From JBFWUM01 sp050247255 (GTDB lineage: Bacteria; Acidobacteriota; Vicinamibacteria; Vicinamibacterales; UBA2999), in assembly GCA_050247255.1 (NCBI GenBank), contig JBFWUM010000032.1:1-47667 (forward strand): a DNA stretch of 47,667 bases. The letters run 5' to 3'. Of the stretch, positions 26,051-33,886 are shown piece by piece. Every line of letters starts with the position of its first letter. The stretch's first letter is position 1. The position numbers were made by a program, and so were the translations under genes. The notes under the pieces are model-generated. The model was not told where the DNA came from, ran no database searches, and was given only the letters and a program-made list of their open reading frames with translations.

Positions 26051-26567
26051 TCTCGCCCTCATGCTGGCGCTGGCGAGCAGCAGCTGTGGCTACGCGCTGG
26101 CCGGCCGCGGATCGTTCCTGCCGTCGGACATCCAGGTCGTGGCGATCCCGCAACTGGAGAACCTGAGCACCTTCTTCAACGTCGAGCAGGTCCTGACCGA
26201 GAAGATCACCGCCGAGTTCATCGGCCGCGGGCAGTACCGCGTCGTCACCGAGCCTGTGGGTGCGGATGCCGCGCTGAACGGCACGGTCACCGGCATCACG
26301 GTCTCGCCGATCGGCTTTACCGAGCAGCAGCTCGCATCCCGGTATCTCTTCACCATGACGATGCGGGTGGCGTTCAACGATCTGCGCACCAACACCGTGC
26401 TCTGGAGCAACGATGCGCTGGTCTTCCGCGGCGAGTACGAGCTCGCCACCCGCGGCAACCAGCAACTCCAGGGGGACTCGTTCCTCGACCAGGAGCGCAG
26501 CTCGTTCGACCGCATCGCCACCGACGCGGCGCGCAGCGTCGTGACGGCCATCCTCGAAGCGTTCTGA
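26037..26567 (+). CDS. lptE: LptE-like LPS-assembly lipoprotein
   Basis: Predicted outer-membrane lipoprotein of 176 residues, matching the LptE (RlpB) partner of LptD that inserts LPS. The TTG at 26037 gives a proper lipoprotein signal: MWWRSLALMLALASSS, then Cys17 followed by GYALAGRG, the usual LptE start. The body contains VVAIPQLENLSTFFNVEQVLTEKITAEFI, GTVTGITVSPIGF, and FDRIATDAARSVVTAILEAF at the end. A start further upstream (TTG 26007) would lengthen the n-region but is not needed. It lies between leuS and holA, the conserved leuS-lptE-holA order, which supports the call despite low sequence conservation in this family. Confidence 0.85.
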   Translation: MWWRSLALMLALASSSCGYALAGRGSFLPSDIQVVAIPQLENLSTFFNVEQVLTEKITAEFIGRGQYRVVTEPVGADAALNGTVTGITVSPIGFTEQQLASRYLFTMTMRVAFNDLRTNTVLWSNDALVFRGEYELATRGNQQLQGDSFLDQERSSFDRIATDAARSVVTAILEAF

Positions 26568-26568
26568 C

Positions 26569-27519
26569 GTGCCGCCCCTGACCGCCGCGGCGCTCCGGAA
26601 GCAGCTGGCGGCGGGCCAGACCGACTCGCTGTACGTGCTGCTTGGCGAGGACGACGCCGAAAAGGCGGCGGTTGCCGCCCAGTTCCTCGAGACGGTGGAC
26701 GAGGGGCTGCGGGCGTTCAACGTCGATCGCCTCTACGGGGGCGAGCGCAAGGTCGACGACCTCATCGACGCCGCGGCGATGCTGCCGATGATGGCGCCGC
26801 GCCGGGTCGTGCTGGTACTCGAGGCCGAGAAGCTCCTCATCCCCAGGCGCGAGGGCAAGGCCGCCGAAGCCGACCAGGAGAAGCTGGAGGCATTCATCGA
26901 GCATCCGCCCGACCACGCGACGGTCGTCTTCGTGTGCGGGCCTCTCGACCAGCGTCGGCGCGTGGTCAAGCTGCTGGCCAAATCGGCCCACGTCGTCGAC
27001 TGCGGCACCATCGAGGACGCGGCCGACGCCGAACGCTGGCTGAAGGTCCGGGCCGCCAGGGAAGGCGCCACGCTCGATCCGGGCGCCGTCCGCCTGCTCG
27101 TCGAGCGCGCCGGGCTCGACATCGTGAGGCTTCGCGCCGGGCTCGAGCGGGTGATTCTCTACGCCCTCGGCCAGCCGACCATCACCGCAGACGATGTCCG
27201 GCAAGCGGTGCCGGCCGGCCCCGAGGCCCACGAAGACTTCGGGATCGCCAATGCCATCCAGCGCGGGGATGCCGCCGGCGCGCTGCGCGAGCTCGGGCTG
27301 GCGCTCGACGCGGGCGCGGTTCCGTTCGTGCTGATGGGGCAGATCCGATGGGCCGCGGAGAAATCTGCCCCGCCGCGGGTGCGCGAGTCGATCGAGGCGG
27401 TCTTCCGGACCGATCTCGCGCTCAAGTCCTCCGGTGGCGATCCGCGCGTCCTGCTCGAAAGGCTGGTCGTGGAGCTCTGTGGAAGCCCGGCCCGGCGCCC
27501 GCCCGCGCGCCGCGTATAA
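26569..27519 (+). CDS. holA: DNA polymerase III delta subunit HolA
   Basis: Clamp-loader delta subunit of 316 residues. It starts with a short N-terminal helix and LYVLLGEDDAEKAAVAAQFLE. Next come FNVDRLYGGERKVDDLIDAAAMLPMMAPRRVVLVLEAEKL, then RLLVERAGLDIVRLRAGLERVILYAL, and the collar region with LALDAGAVPFVLMGQIRWAAEK. Divergence from the E. coli protein is normal for this family, and placement after lptE is the typical arrangement. The GTG at 26569 starts one base after the lptE stop. The terminal codons GTA-TAA form the TATAAT box in front of the next gene. Confidence 0.92.
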   Translation: MPPLTAAALRKQLAAGQTDSLYVLLGEDDAEKAAVAAQFLETVDEGLRAFNVDRLYGGERKVDDLIDAAAMLPMMAPRRVVLVLEAEKLLIPRREGKAAEADQEKLEAFIEHPPDHATVVFVCGPLDQRRRVVKLLAKSAHVVDCGTIEDAADAERWLKVRAAREGATLDPGAVRLLVERAGLDIVRLRAGLERVILYALGQPTITADDVRQAVPAGPEAHEDFGIANAIQRGDAAGALRELGLALDAGAVPFVLMGQIRWAAEKSAPPRVRESIEAVFRTDLALKSSGGDPRVLLERLVVELCGSPARRPPARRV

Positions 27520-27520
27520 T
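27515..27520 (+). promoter_or_regulatory. TATAAT box overlapping the holA stop, before the channel operon
   Basis: TATAAT spans the holA GTA-TAA end and is followed by C, as at three other TATAATC sites in the window. It ends 13 nt before the ATG at 27534, predicting a leader of about 6-7 nt without a Shine-Dalgarno. This is the candidate promoter of the pLGIC/binding-protein/K+-channel operon. Confidence 0.6.
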
Positions 27521-27533
27521 CCATCTCACACGG

Positions 27534-29720
27534 ATGAGTTCAGTAGTCGACGACGCGCCGCTGCCGGACGGCGCCAGCGGGGACGTGTCCGCCGATTGGG
27601 CGCACCACGCGCGCCACCACATGGTGCTCGCCGCGCTCATTGCGGGCCTGGCCCTGCTGGCCGCGTCGGGCGGCCTGATGTGGCGCAAGCAACAGACCGA
27701 GCAGGCGGCCCTCGACGAGGCGATGGCCACGGGGCGGGCGACAACGGCGCAGGCGGTGGCCGCGCTCGATGCCGTGGCAGCCGCCGTGCCCGACCGCGTC
27801 GGGGTCATCGCGGAGGCGCTGCGGAGCGGGACGCTGGCGCCGCAGGATGTGCAGCCGCGCCTGGTCGAGGCGCTCGGGGCGGATCCCGCCATCAGCGGCT
27901 ACGGAGTGGCGCTGGACCCGGAGGCCGTGCCCGGGGTCGCGCTCTTCGCGCCCTATGTCGAGCAGGCCGCCGCGCGCGGCGAGCCGCCGCTCGACATCAA
28001 CCTCGGCGATCTCTACGACTACACCGACTTCAAGTACGCCTGGTACCGCAACGCGCTGCTCGACGGCGCCGGCTGGGCCGAAACCAACATCTTTCCCGAC
28101 ATCGGCGACCAGGTGGCGCTCTACGCCATTCCGTTCGAATTGCCGGTGACCGACACCGGCGGCGGCGCCTCGGGCGTGGTTTTCGCGACGATCACGTTCG
28201 AGAAGCTGGCGGAGCTGCTGGGCAGCCGCGAGGGGGCCAGCGGCTACTCGTTCGTGATCTCGCGCGAGGGGCGCTACATGGCGCACCCGCGCGACGAACT
28301 GGTGCACGACGGGGCGGCGGTGTTCACGACCGCCTGGGAGGCCGGCAACACGCCTCTGCACCGCCTGGCTGTCGACGTGATTGGCGGTGCGACCTCCAGC
28401 ATGGAGACGCGCGATGCCGTGACCGGACGCGTGAACTGGACCTTCGCGCAGCCGGTGCCCTCGACCGGCTGGAGCGTGTTCACGGTGCTGTTTGGCGATC
28501 AGTTCACGCCCGACACCGACTGGGAACGGCGCGAGACCTTCGCGATGATCGCCACGGGCCTGGCGGGCGCCTGGCTGCTGGTCTTTGCCGGCATCGCCTA
28601 CCGCGTGATGTGGCCCGAGACCTTTCACTGGGCTTGGGCCGTCACGCTCACCGTGGCCCTCACGATTGGCGTCGCGGCGCTCTGGACGGTGGCCGATCGC
28701 TACCCGCCGGCCATTCCCGACGAGCGGACCGTCGTGCTCGATGCGGCGTCGGCCCACCAGTTCCTCGAAGATACGGCGGCCGGCGCGACCGCCTCGGAAG
28801 TTCCGACCGGGGTCTTTGTCCGTTCCGTCGCCATCGAGTCGGGGGCCGAGGTGATGGTGTCCGGGTTCGTCTGGCAGCGTTTCGAGATCGGGCGGCAGGA
28901 CGGCATCCCCCGCGGCTTCATGCTGCCGGAGACCTTCGACCCTGAGCGGTCGTACATCAACGAGATCTTCAAGCAGCAGGTCGGCGGCGAGGAGTTCATC
29001 GGCTGGGAGTTCAAGACGGCGTTCCGCCAGCGGTTCGACTACGGCACCTTCCCGTTCGATCGCCAGAGCGTCTGGGTGCGGATGCGCCCCGACTCCCTGG
29101 CCAGCAATGTGGTGTTCGTCCCTGATTTCGGCAGCTACGAGATGATGAACCCGTCGTTCCGTCCCGGCGTCGACAGCGCGCTGATCGTGCCCGGGTGGGA
29201 CGTGATGGGCAGCTACTTCGACTACCGGATGCACGCGTTCAACGCCTCGCTCGGGCTTCCGGGGCGTGACGGCCAGGCCAACTACCCGGAGCTGTACTTC
29301 AACGTCGAGCTGCGCCGCCGCTTCCTCGGACCGTTCGTCACCCACATCGTGCCGGGCGCGGTGACCGCCGCCATGCTGTTCGCGCTGCTGCTCATCAGCT
29401 CGCGGCGCGAGGCGTCGGAAGGGCTGCTCGGTTTCTCGGCGGCGGAGATCGTGCTCGGCGCCGCGGCACTGTTCTTCGTCGCCAGCTTCCAGCACTCGGC
29501 GCTGCGCGAATCGCTGCTCGCCGACACGCTCATTTACTTCGAATACTTCTATTTCGGGCTCTACCTGCTGATCATGCTGGTGTCGATCAACGCCATCCTG
29601 TTCGCGTCGGCGCTGCACGTCCGGTTGATCGAGTACCACGACAACCTGATTCCCAAGCTGACGTTCTGGCCGGCCTGTCTGGCCGCGGCCTTCGTCCTGA
29701 CGTTCGTGCGGTTCTACTGA
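27534..29720 (+). CDS. Cache-domain pentameric ligand-gated ion channel-like receptor
   Basis: Membrane receptor of 728 residues with an unusual fusion. TM helix (about 30-50); extracytoplasmic double-Cache-like sensor (about 51-325: KYAWYRNALLDGAGWAETN, GYSFVISREGRYMAHPRDE); two TM helices (about 336-357 and 363-387). Next is a beta-rich domain (about 390-597) reading like the pLGIC (Cys-loop/Pro-loop) ligand domain: MVSGFVWQRFEIG, FKTAFRQRFDYGTFPFDRQ with the FPFD Pro-loop at 506-509, GWDVMGSYFDYRM, and NVELRRRF into M1. Four closing helices follow: HIVPGAVTAAMLFALLLI (M1), GFSAAEIVLGAAALFFVASF (M2), YFGLYLLIMLVSINAILFA (M3), FWPACLAAAFVLTFVRFY (M4). No Cys brackets the FPFD loop, as in prokaryotic pLGICs. 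The stop overlaps the next ATG (TGATG). pLGIC homology is firm by motif order; ion selectivity and ligand are unknown. Confidence 0.82.
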   Translation: MSSVVDDAPLPDGASGDVSADWAHHARHHMVLAALIAGLALLAASGGLMWRKQQTEQAALDEAMATGRATTAQAVAALDAVAAAVPDRVGVIAEALRSGTLAPQDVQPRLVEALGADPAISGYGVALDPEAVPGVALFAPYVEQAAARGEPPLDINLGDLYDYTDFKYAWYRNALLDGAGWAETNIFPDIGDQVALYAIPFELPVTDTGGGASGVVFATITFEKLAELLGSREGASGYSFVISREGRYMAHPRDELVHDGAAVFTTAWEAGNTPLHRLAVDVIGGATSSMETRDAVTGRVNWTFAQPVPSTGWSVFTVLFGDQFTPDTDWERRETFAMIATGLAGAWLLVFAGIAYRVMWPETFHWAWAVTLTVALTIGVAALWTVADRYPPAIPDERTVVLDAASAHQFLEDTAAGATASEVPTGVFVRSVAIESGAEVMVSGFVWQRFEIGRQDGIPRGFMLPETFDPERSYINEIFKQQVGGEEFIGWEFKTAFRQRFDYGTFPFDRQSVWVRMRPDSLASNVVFVPDFGSYEMMNPSFRPGVDSALIVPGWDVMGSYFDYRMHAFNASLGLPGRDGQANYPELYFNVELRRRFLGPFVTHIVPGAVTAAMLFALLLISSRREASEGLLGFSAAEIVLGAAALFFVASFQHSALRESLLADTLIYFEYFYFGLYLLIMLVSINAILFASALHVRLIEYHDNLIPKLTFWPACLAAAFVLTFVRFY

Positions 29721-30967
29721 TGCGCAAGGTATGGGGGCTTGCCGGCGTCACGCTCGCCCTGGTGGCCGCCGCGCTCTACCTGGCCGGGCGCGAGACGCCG
29801 CCGATACGCATCGGCATCCTGCACTCCACGTCCGGCACGATGGCCTTGAGCGAGCTGCCGCTCATCGATGCGGCGCAGCTGGCGGTGGCCGAGATCAACC
29901 GGGAGGGGGGCGTGCTCGGCCGTCGCCTCGAAGCGATCGTCGCCGACGGCCAGTCGGATCCGGCGGCGTTCGCCGCCGCGGCGGAGCGGCTCATTGCCGA
30001 GGACGGGGTGTCGGCGCTCTTCGGCACGTGGACCTCGGCGTCGCGAAAGGCGGTGAAGCCGGTGGTCGAACGCGAAGATCACCTCCTCTTCTACCCGCTG
30101 CAATACGAAGGACTCGAGCAGTCGCCGAACATCATCTACCTGGGCGCGGTGCCGAACCAGCAGATCCTGCCGGCAGTGCGCTGGGCCCTGTTCAACCTCG
30201 GACCACGCTTCTACCTGGTCGGCTCCGACTACGTGTTTCCGCGCGCGGCGCACGAGATCATCCGCACGCAGCTGTCGCGCTGGCCGGCCGGCGTGGTGGG
30301 GGAAACCTTCGTGCCGCTCGGCAGCCCCGATGTCGGCGAGGCCATCCGCGGCATCATCGCGACGAAGCCCGACGTCATCCTGAGCACGCTCAACGGCGAC
30401 TCGAACGTCGCATTCTTCGAGGCGCTGGGCGCGGCCGGCCTGAGCGCGGAGACCGCGCCGGTTGTCTCGTTCAGCGTGGCCGAGGAGGAACTGCAGTATC
30501 TGCCGGCCGCCGCCATGCAGGGACACTACGCCGCCTGGTCGTACTTTCAGAGCACCGTGAGCGGGGCCAACGAACGGTTCCTCGCCCGGTTCCGCGACCG
30601 CTATGGCGCCGCGCGGGTGACGAGCGATCCGATCGAAACCGCCTACGTCGCGGTGCGGCTGTACGCCGAGGCGGTCGCCGCAGCCGGCAGCGATGACCCG
30701 GCCCGTGTGCGCGAGGCGCTCGCCGACCGCAGCTTCAGCGGCCCTGGCGGGCTCATCCACGTCGACGGCCGGACCCGGCACACCTGGAAGACGATGCGGA
30801 TCGGCCGTATCCGCGACGACGGCCAGTTCGACATCGTCTGGACCTCGGGGCTGCCTGTCGCGCCACTGCCGTTTCCCGCGCTGCGGCCCGAGCAGGAATG
30901 GACGGCGTTCCTCGACCGGCTGCAGGCGGGCTGGGGCGGGAACTGGGCACCGCCCCAGGCGCAGTGA
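29720..30967 (+). CDS. UrtA/AmiC-type periplasmic substrate-binding protein (orphan)
   Basis: Type I periplasmic-binding-fold protein of 415 residues closest in look to the urea/short-amide binding protein UrtA: GILHSTSGTMALSELPLIDAAQLAVAEIN, GGVLGRRLEAIVADGQSDP, LFGTWTSASRKAVKPVVE, LLFYPLQYEGLEQSPNIIYLGAVPNQQ, and FYLVGSDYVFPRAAHEIIR. The N-terminus is a single hydrophobic helix (about residues 4-22) with neither a lipobox Cys nor an obvious cleavage site, so it may be membrane-tethered. No urtBCDE permease or ATPase gene is in the window. The ATG overlaps the stop of the Cache-pLGIC gene and the 3' end overlaps the potassium-channel start (GTGA). A role as ligand-presenting subunit or co-sensor for the channel is my inference. 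Confidence 0.88.
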   Translation: MRKVWGLAGVTLALVAAALYLAGRETPPIRIGILHSTSGTMALSELPLIDAAQLAVAEINREGGVLGRRLEAIVADGQSDPAAFAAAAERLIAEDGVSALFGTWTSASRKAVKPVVEREDHLLFYPLQYEGLEQSPNIIYLGAVPNQQILPAVRWALFNLGPRFYLVGSDYVFPRAAHEIIRTQLSRWPAGVVGETFVPLGSPDVGEAIRGIIATKPDVILSTLNGDSNVAFFEALGAAGLSAETAPVVSFSVAEEELQYLPAAAMQGHYAAWSYFQSTVSGANERFLARFRDRYGAARVTSDPIETAYVAVRLYAEAVAAAGSDDPARVREALADRSFSGPGGLIHVDGRTRHTWKTMRIGRIRDDGQFDIVWTSGLPVAPLPFPALRPEQEWTAFLDRLQAGWGGNWAPPQAQ

Positions 30968-31710
30968 GCCGCTCCTCCCTGGATGTCGTGGCGCGGCGCT
31001 TCGAATGGCCGCTCCTCGTGCTGGCGCTGCTCGTGATTCCGGCGCTGGTCGTCGAGAACCAGGCGCAGAGCCCCGACGTCCGGCTGGCGGCAGGCGTCGC
31101 CAACTGGGTCATCTGGTTCGGCTTCCTGATCGACTTCCTCGTCCGCTGGGCCGTCGCCCGCCGCTGGTCGTTCCTGCGCGAGGCCTGGTTCGACGCGGTG
31201 CTGCTGCTCGTCACCCCGCCCGTCGTCGTTCCCGATTACATCCAGGGCATGCGCAGCCTCCGGGCGCTGCGCCTGCTCAGCCTGCTGCGGACGCTCGCGG
31301 TGACTGGCATGCTGCTGCGGCTGGCACGGCGGCTGTTCGGGCGCCGGCGTTTTCACTACGTGGCGGCGCTGGCGCTGGTCATCGTCCTGCTCGGCGCGGT
31401 CGGCGTGTATCTCGTGGAGCGCGGCCAGAACCCGGCCATCGGCGGCTTCGGCGATGCGCTCTGGTGGGCGATGGTGACGGCGACGACCGTCGGCTACGGC
31501 GACGTGTCACCGACCACGACGGAAGGACGCTTCATCGCCGTGCTGCTCATGCTGGTCGGCATCGGGGTCATCGGCGTGTTCACCGCCACGGTGGCCGGCT
31601 ATTTCGTTCACGAGGAGGAGGCGACCGCCGACCGCGACGTGCACGCGCGCCTCGAGGCCATCGAGGCCAAGCTGGACGAACTCCTGCGCCGCGACCTCGA
31701 GCGGCTCTAG
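30964..31710 (+). CDS. Six-TM voltage-gated-like potassium channel
   Basis: Ion channel of 248 residues. S1-S3 are hydrophobic helices from about residue 13 to 95. An S4-like segment carries Arg at every third position (R97, R100, R103, then R109 in RSLRALRLLSLLR). S5 is about 131-150 (YVAALALVIVLLGAVGVYLV). The pore helix and selectivity filter are TATTVGYGD with TVGYGD at residues 175-180, and S6 is about 193-216. A short charged C-terminal helix (DVHARLEAIEAKLDELLRRDLERL) may form a coiled coil. There is no RCK or cyclic-nucleotide domain. GTG 30964 overlaps the binding-protein stop as GTGA, so it is the third coupled gene of the channel operon. Family assignment is firm; gating by voltage is inferred from the Arg ladder. 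Confidence 0.9.
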   Translation: MSRSSLDVVARRFEWPLLVLALLVIPALVVENQAQSPDVRLAAGVANWVIWFGFLIDFLVRWAVARRWSFLREAWFDAVLLLVTPPVVVPDYIQGMRSLRALRLLSLLRTLAVTGMLLRLARRLFGRRRFHYVAALALVIVLLGAVGVYLVERGQNPAIGGFGDALWWAMVTATTVGYGDVSPTTTEGRFIAVLLMLVGIGVIGVFTATVAGYFVHEEEATADRDVHARLEAIEAKLDELLRRDLERL

Positions 31711-31728
31711 CCAGCCCGGCCCGCGGTA

Positions 31729-31734
31729 TATACT
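31729..31734 (+). promoter_or_regulatory. TATACT -10-like box for the lipoprotein-exporter pair
   Basis: TATACT lies in an imperfect palindrome (CCGCGGTATATACTGCGG, 31721-31738) and ends 11 nt before the ATG at 31746. No Shine-Dalgarno is present. It suggests the lipoprotein and exporter can be transcribed separately from the channel operon. Confidence 0.5.
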
Positions 31735-31745
31735 GCGGGGTCTCC

Positions 31746-32210
31746 ATGCGGTTTCGATTGCTTGCCGGGGCCACCGTGGCTCTCTGTGTGACTGCTGGCT
31801 GCCGGTACGAGGGGATCTGGACCGGCGCCGAGTTCGTTGAGGAGGGCCTGACGATCCAGGCGGCCGCCGCCGAGCCGCTGTGCGGGTGCATGTCCGTCAG
31901 CAACATCTCGAGACAGCCGGTGCACCTGCGGTCCGAGATGGAAGGGCAGCTGCTTGGCACGCTGAACCTGGCGCCAGGCGAGCAGACCAGCTTCCAGTTC
32001 GACTGGGGCGGCGTCCGCGAGCAGGAGGTGTTCCGCATCGAGGCCTGGAGCGCCCAGGGCGAGCAGCTGCGCGCTCAAGACGTGCTGCGCATCGACGACA
32101 ACGGCTGGCCCTGGCACGCCTGCGACATCGCGACCGCCCGCACCGACCAGGAAACCGCCTGCCAGGACGGCCCGTTGAAGCTCGAGACCGGCCGCGCCCG
32201 CCTCTGGTGA
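31746..32210 (+). CDS. Cys-containing lipoprotein of unknown function
   Basis: I do not recognise this 154-residue protein. It has a clear lipoprotein signal (RFRLLAGATVALCVTAG, then Cys19). The mature part has a CGC pair in AEPLCGCMSVSNISRQPV and two further Cys in WHACDIATARTDQETACQD, so two disulfides are possible. The middle (HLRSEMEGQLLGTLNLAPGEQTSFQFDWGG, FRIEAWSAQG) alternates in a beta-sandwich-like manner. The stop overlaps the GTG of the downstream ABC exporter (GTGA), so the two are probably made together; a role in receiving or retaining the exported product in the periplasm is only a guess. Confidence 0.8.
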   Translation: MRFRLLAGATVALCVTAGCRYEGIWTGAEFVEEGLTIQAAAAEPLCGCMSVSNISRQPVHLRSEMEGQLLGTLNLAPGEQTSFQFDWGGVREQEVFRIEAWSAQGEQLRAQDVLRIDDNGWPWHACDIATARTDQETACQDGPLKLETGRARLW

Positions 32211-33862
32211 GATTTGACCCCGCGCGCTGGGCGCCGCTGCTGCGCCTGTTGCAGCACAGCGAGTCGCGTTTCAACGTCCGGCTCGTCTGGATGGCGGCGC
32301 TCTCCGGCTTCGCCAATGCCGGGCTGCTCGCCGTCATCAACGCCGCCGCCGACAACTCCGCCCTCGACGCCGCCAACGGGCGATTCGTCGCCCTGTTCGC
32401 GATCGTCGTGCTCGTGTTCCTGCGCGCGCAGCGCTACATCCTGCTCACCTCGGTGGCGGAAGTGGAACGGATCCTCGATGAGATCCGCCTGCGCATTTCC
32501 GGGCTGATCGCGCGCTCGGACCTGCGCCAGATCGAGCAGGTCGGACGCGCGCAGATCTACGCCAGCCTCCACCGCGAGACGGTGACGATTTCCCAGGCGA
32601 CCTCAGGCCTGGTCATCGCCGCGCAGTCGCTGCTGATGGTGCTGTTCAGCCTGGTGTACCTGGCCTGGCTCTCGCGCGCCGCGCTCGTGCTGCTGCTGCT
32701 GGCGATGGCGATCGCCATCCGCGCCTACCTGAAGCGCTCGGCACTGACGAACCGGCTGATGCACGAGGCCGTCGCGACGGAGAACGAGTACTTCGACGCC
32801 CTCAACCACCTGCTCGACGGCTTCAAGGAGGCAAAGCTGCGGCGCGAACGCGCCTCGGCGCTGTCGTCGCGCCTGCGCCGGATCTCGGGACGGCTCCACG
32901 ACGTCAAGGTCGAGAGCGGATCGAGCTTCGCCATGCAGTTCGTCTACGGCCAGCTCGCCGTCTACCTGCTGCTCGGAGCCGTGGTCTTCCTCCTGCCGCG
33001 CCTGTCCGCCGACTACTCGCAGGTGGTGATCAAGGCCACGGCGTCGATCCTCTTCATCATCGGGCCGCTCAACAATCTGCTGGGGACCATGCCGCAGTTC
33101 TCGGCGGCGAACATCGCGGCCGAATCGATTTTCCAGCTCGAGGCGCAGCTCGAGCTCGCGGCAAACGGGGCCCCGGGGCCGGATGCCGGCACGGCCGCGC
33201 CGGCGGGTGCGGCCGACCTGCACGCGGAGGCGCTGACGTTCCGGTTCACGGATGCCTCCGGTGAGAGCAGCTTCTCGGTGGGGCCGATCAGCCTCGACAT
33301 CCCGTCGGGAGAAGTGCTCTTCATCGTCGGCGGCAACGGCAGCGGCAAGTCGACGCTGCTCAAGCTGCTGACGGGCCTGTATGTGCCGGACAGCGGGACG
33401 CTCCGGATCGGTGACCGGCCGCTGACTCGCGCCACGGCGGCGTGGTATCGCTCGCACTTCGCCGCGGTGTTTTCCGACTATCACCTGTTCGACCGGCTCT
33501 ACGGATTTCCCGACTCGCCGCCCCGGCTGGCGGAGCTCTTGCGGACGCTGCAGATCGATCAGAAGACGGGTGTCGTCGACGGCCGCTTCACCGCGCTCGA
33601 CCTGTCAGCAGGGCAGCGGAAGCGGCTGGCGCTGGCCGTGGCGCTGCTCGAGGAGCGCCCGATCCTGGTGTGCGACGAATGGGCCGCCGACCAGGACCCC
33701 GAATTCCGCCGGTATTTCTACGAGGAGCTCATTCCGCGGCTGAAGGCGGCCGGGACCACCGTCATCGCCGCGACCCACGACGACCGCTACTTTCACCTGG
33801 CGGACCGCGTGCTGAAGATGGAGGACGGACGCTTCGTCGACGCCGGCGGCGCCCGTGGTTGA
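32207..33862 (+). CDS. Cyclic-peptide-export-type ABC transporter (fused permease-ATPase)
   Basis: Half-transporter of 551 residues, similar in layout to the SyrD/PvdE cyclic-peptide exporters. Six hydrophobic segments lie in about residues 20-300 (GFANAGLLAVINAAAD, QSLLMVLFSLVYLAWLSRAALVLLLLAMAIAIRAYL, FVYGQLAVYLLLGAVVFLLP). The ATPase follows: Walker A GGNGSGKST, signature LSAGQRKRLALA, Walker B ILVCDEWAADQDP, and the switch His in AATHDDRYF. The CDEWAADQDPEFRRYFYEEL block is characteristic of this subfamily. No NRPS, lanthipeptide or precursor gene is seen, so the exported molecule is unknown. GTG 32207 is coupled to the upstream Cys-lipoprotein. Confidence 0.9.
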   Translation: MRFDPARWAPLLRLLQHSESRFNVRLVWMAALSGFANAGLLAVINAAADNSALDAANGRFVALFAIVVLVFLRAQRYILLTSVAEVERILDEIRLRISGLIARSDLRQIEQVGRAQIYASLHRETVTISQATSGLVIAAQSLLMVLFSLVYLAWLSRAALVLLLLAMAIAIRAYLKRSALTNRLMHEAVATENEYFDALNHLLDGFKEAKLRRERASALSSRLRRISGRLHDVKVESGSSFAMQFVYGQLAVYLLLGAVVFLLPRLSADYSQVVIKATASILFIIGPLNNLLGTMPQFSAANIAAESIFQLEAQLELAANGAPGPDAGTAAPAGAADLHAEALTFRFTDASGESSFSVGPISLDIPSGEVLFIVGGNGSGKSTLLKLLTGLYVPDSGTLRIGDRPLTRATAAWYRSHFAAVFSDYHLFDRLYGFPDSPPRLAELLRTLQIDQKTGVVDGRFTALDLSAGQRKRLALAVALLEERPILVCDEWAADQDPEFRRYFYEELIPRLKAAGTTVIAATHDDRYFHLADRVLKMEDGRFVDAGGARG

Positions 33863-33886
33863 GGGATAATGCCGCCAACCCTTCGC

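Noticed and set aside
29720..30967. Urea ABC-transport operon
   Set aside because: Only the binding protein is present; neighbouring genes encode ion channels, with no permease or ATPase of the UrtBCDE type.
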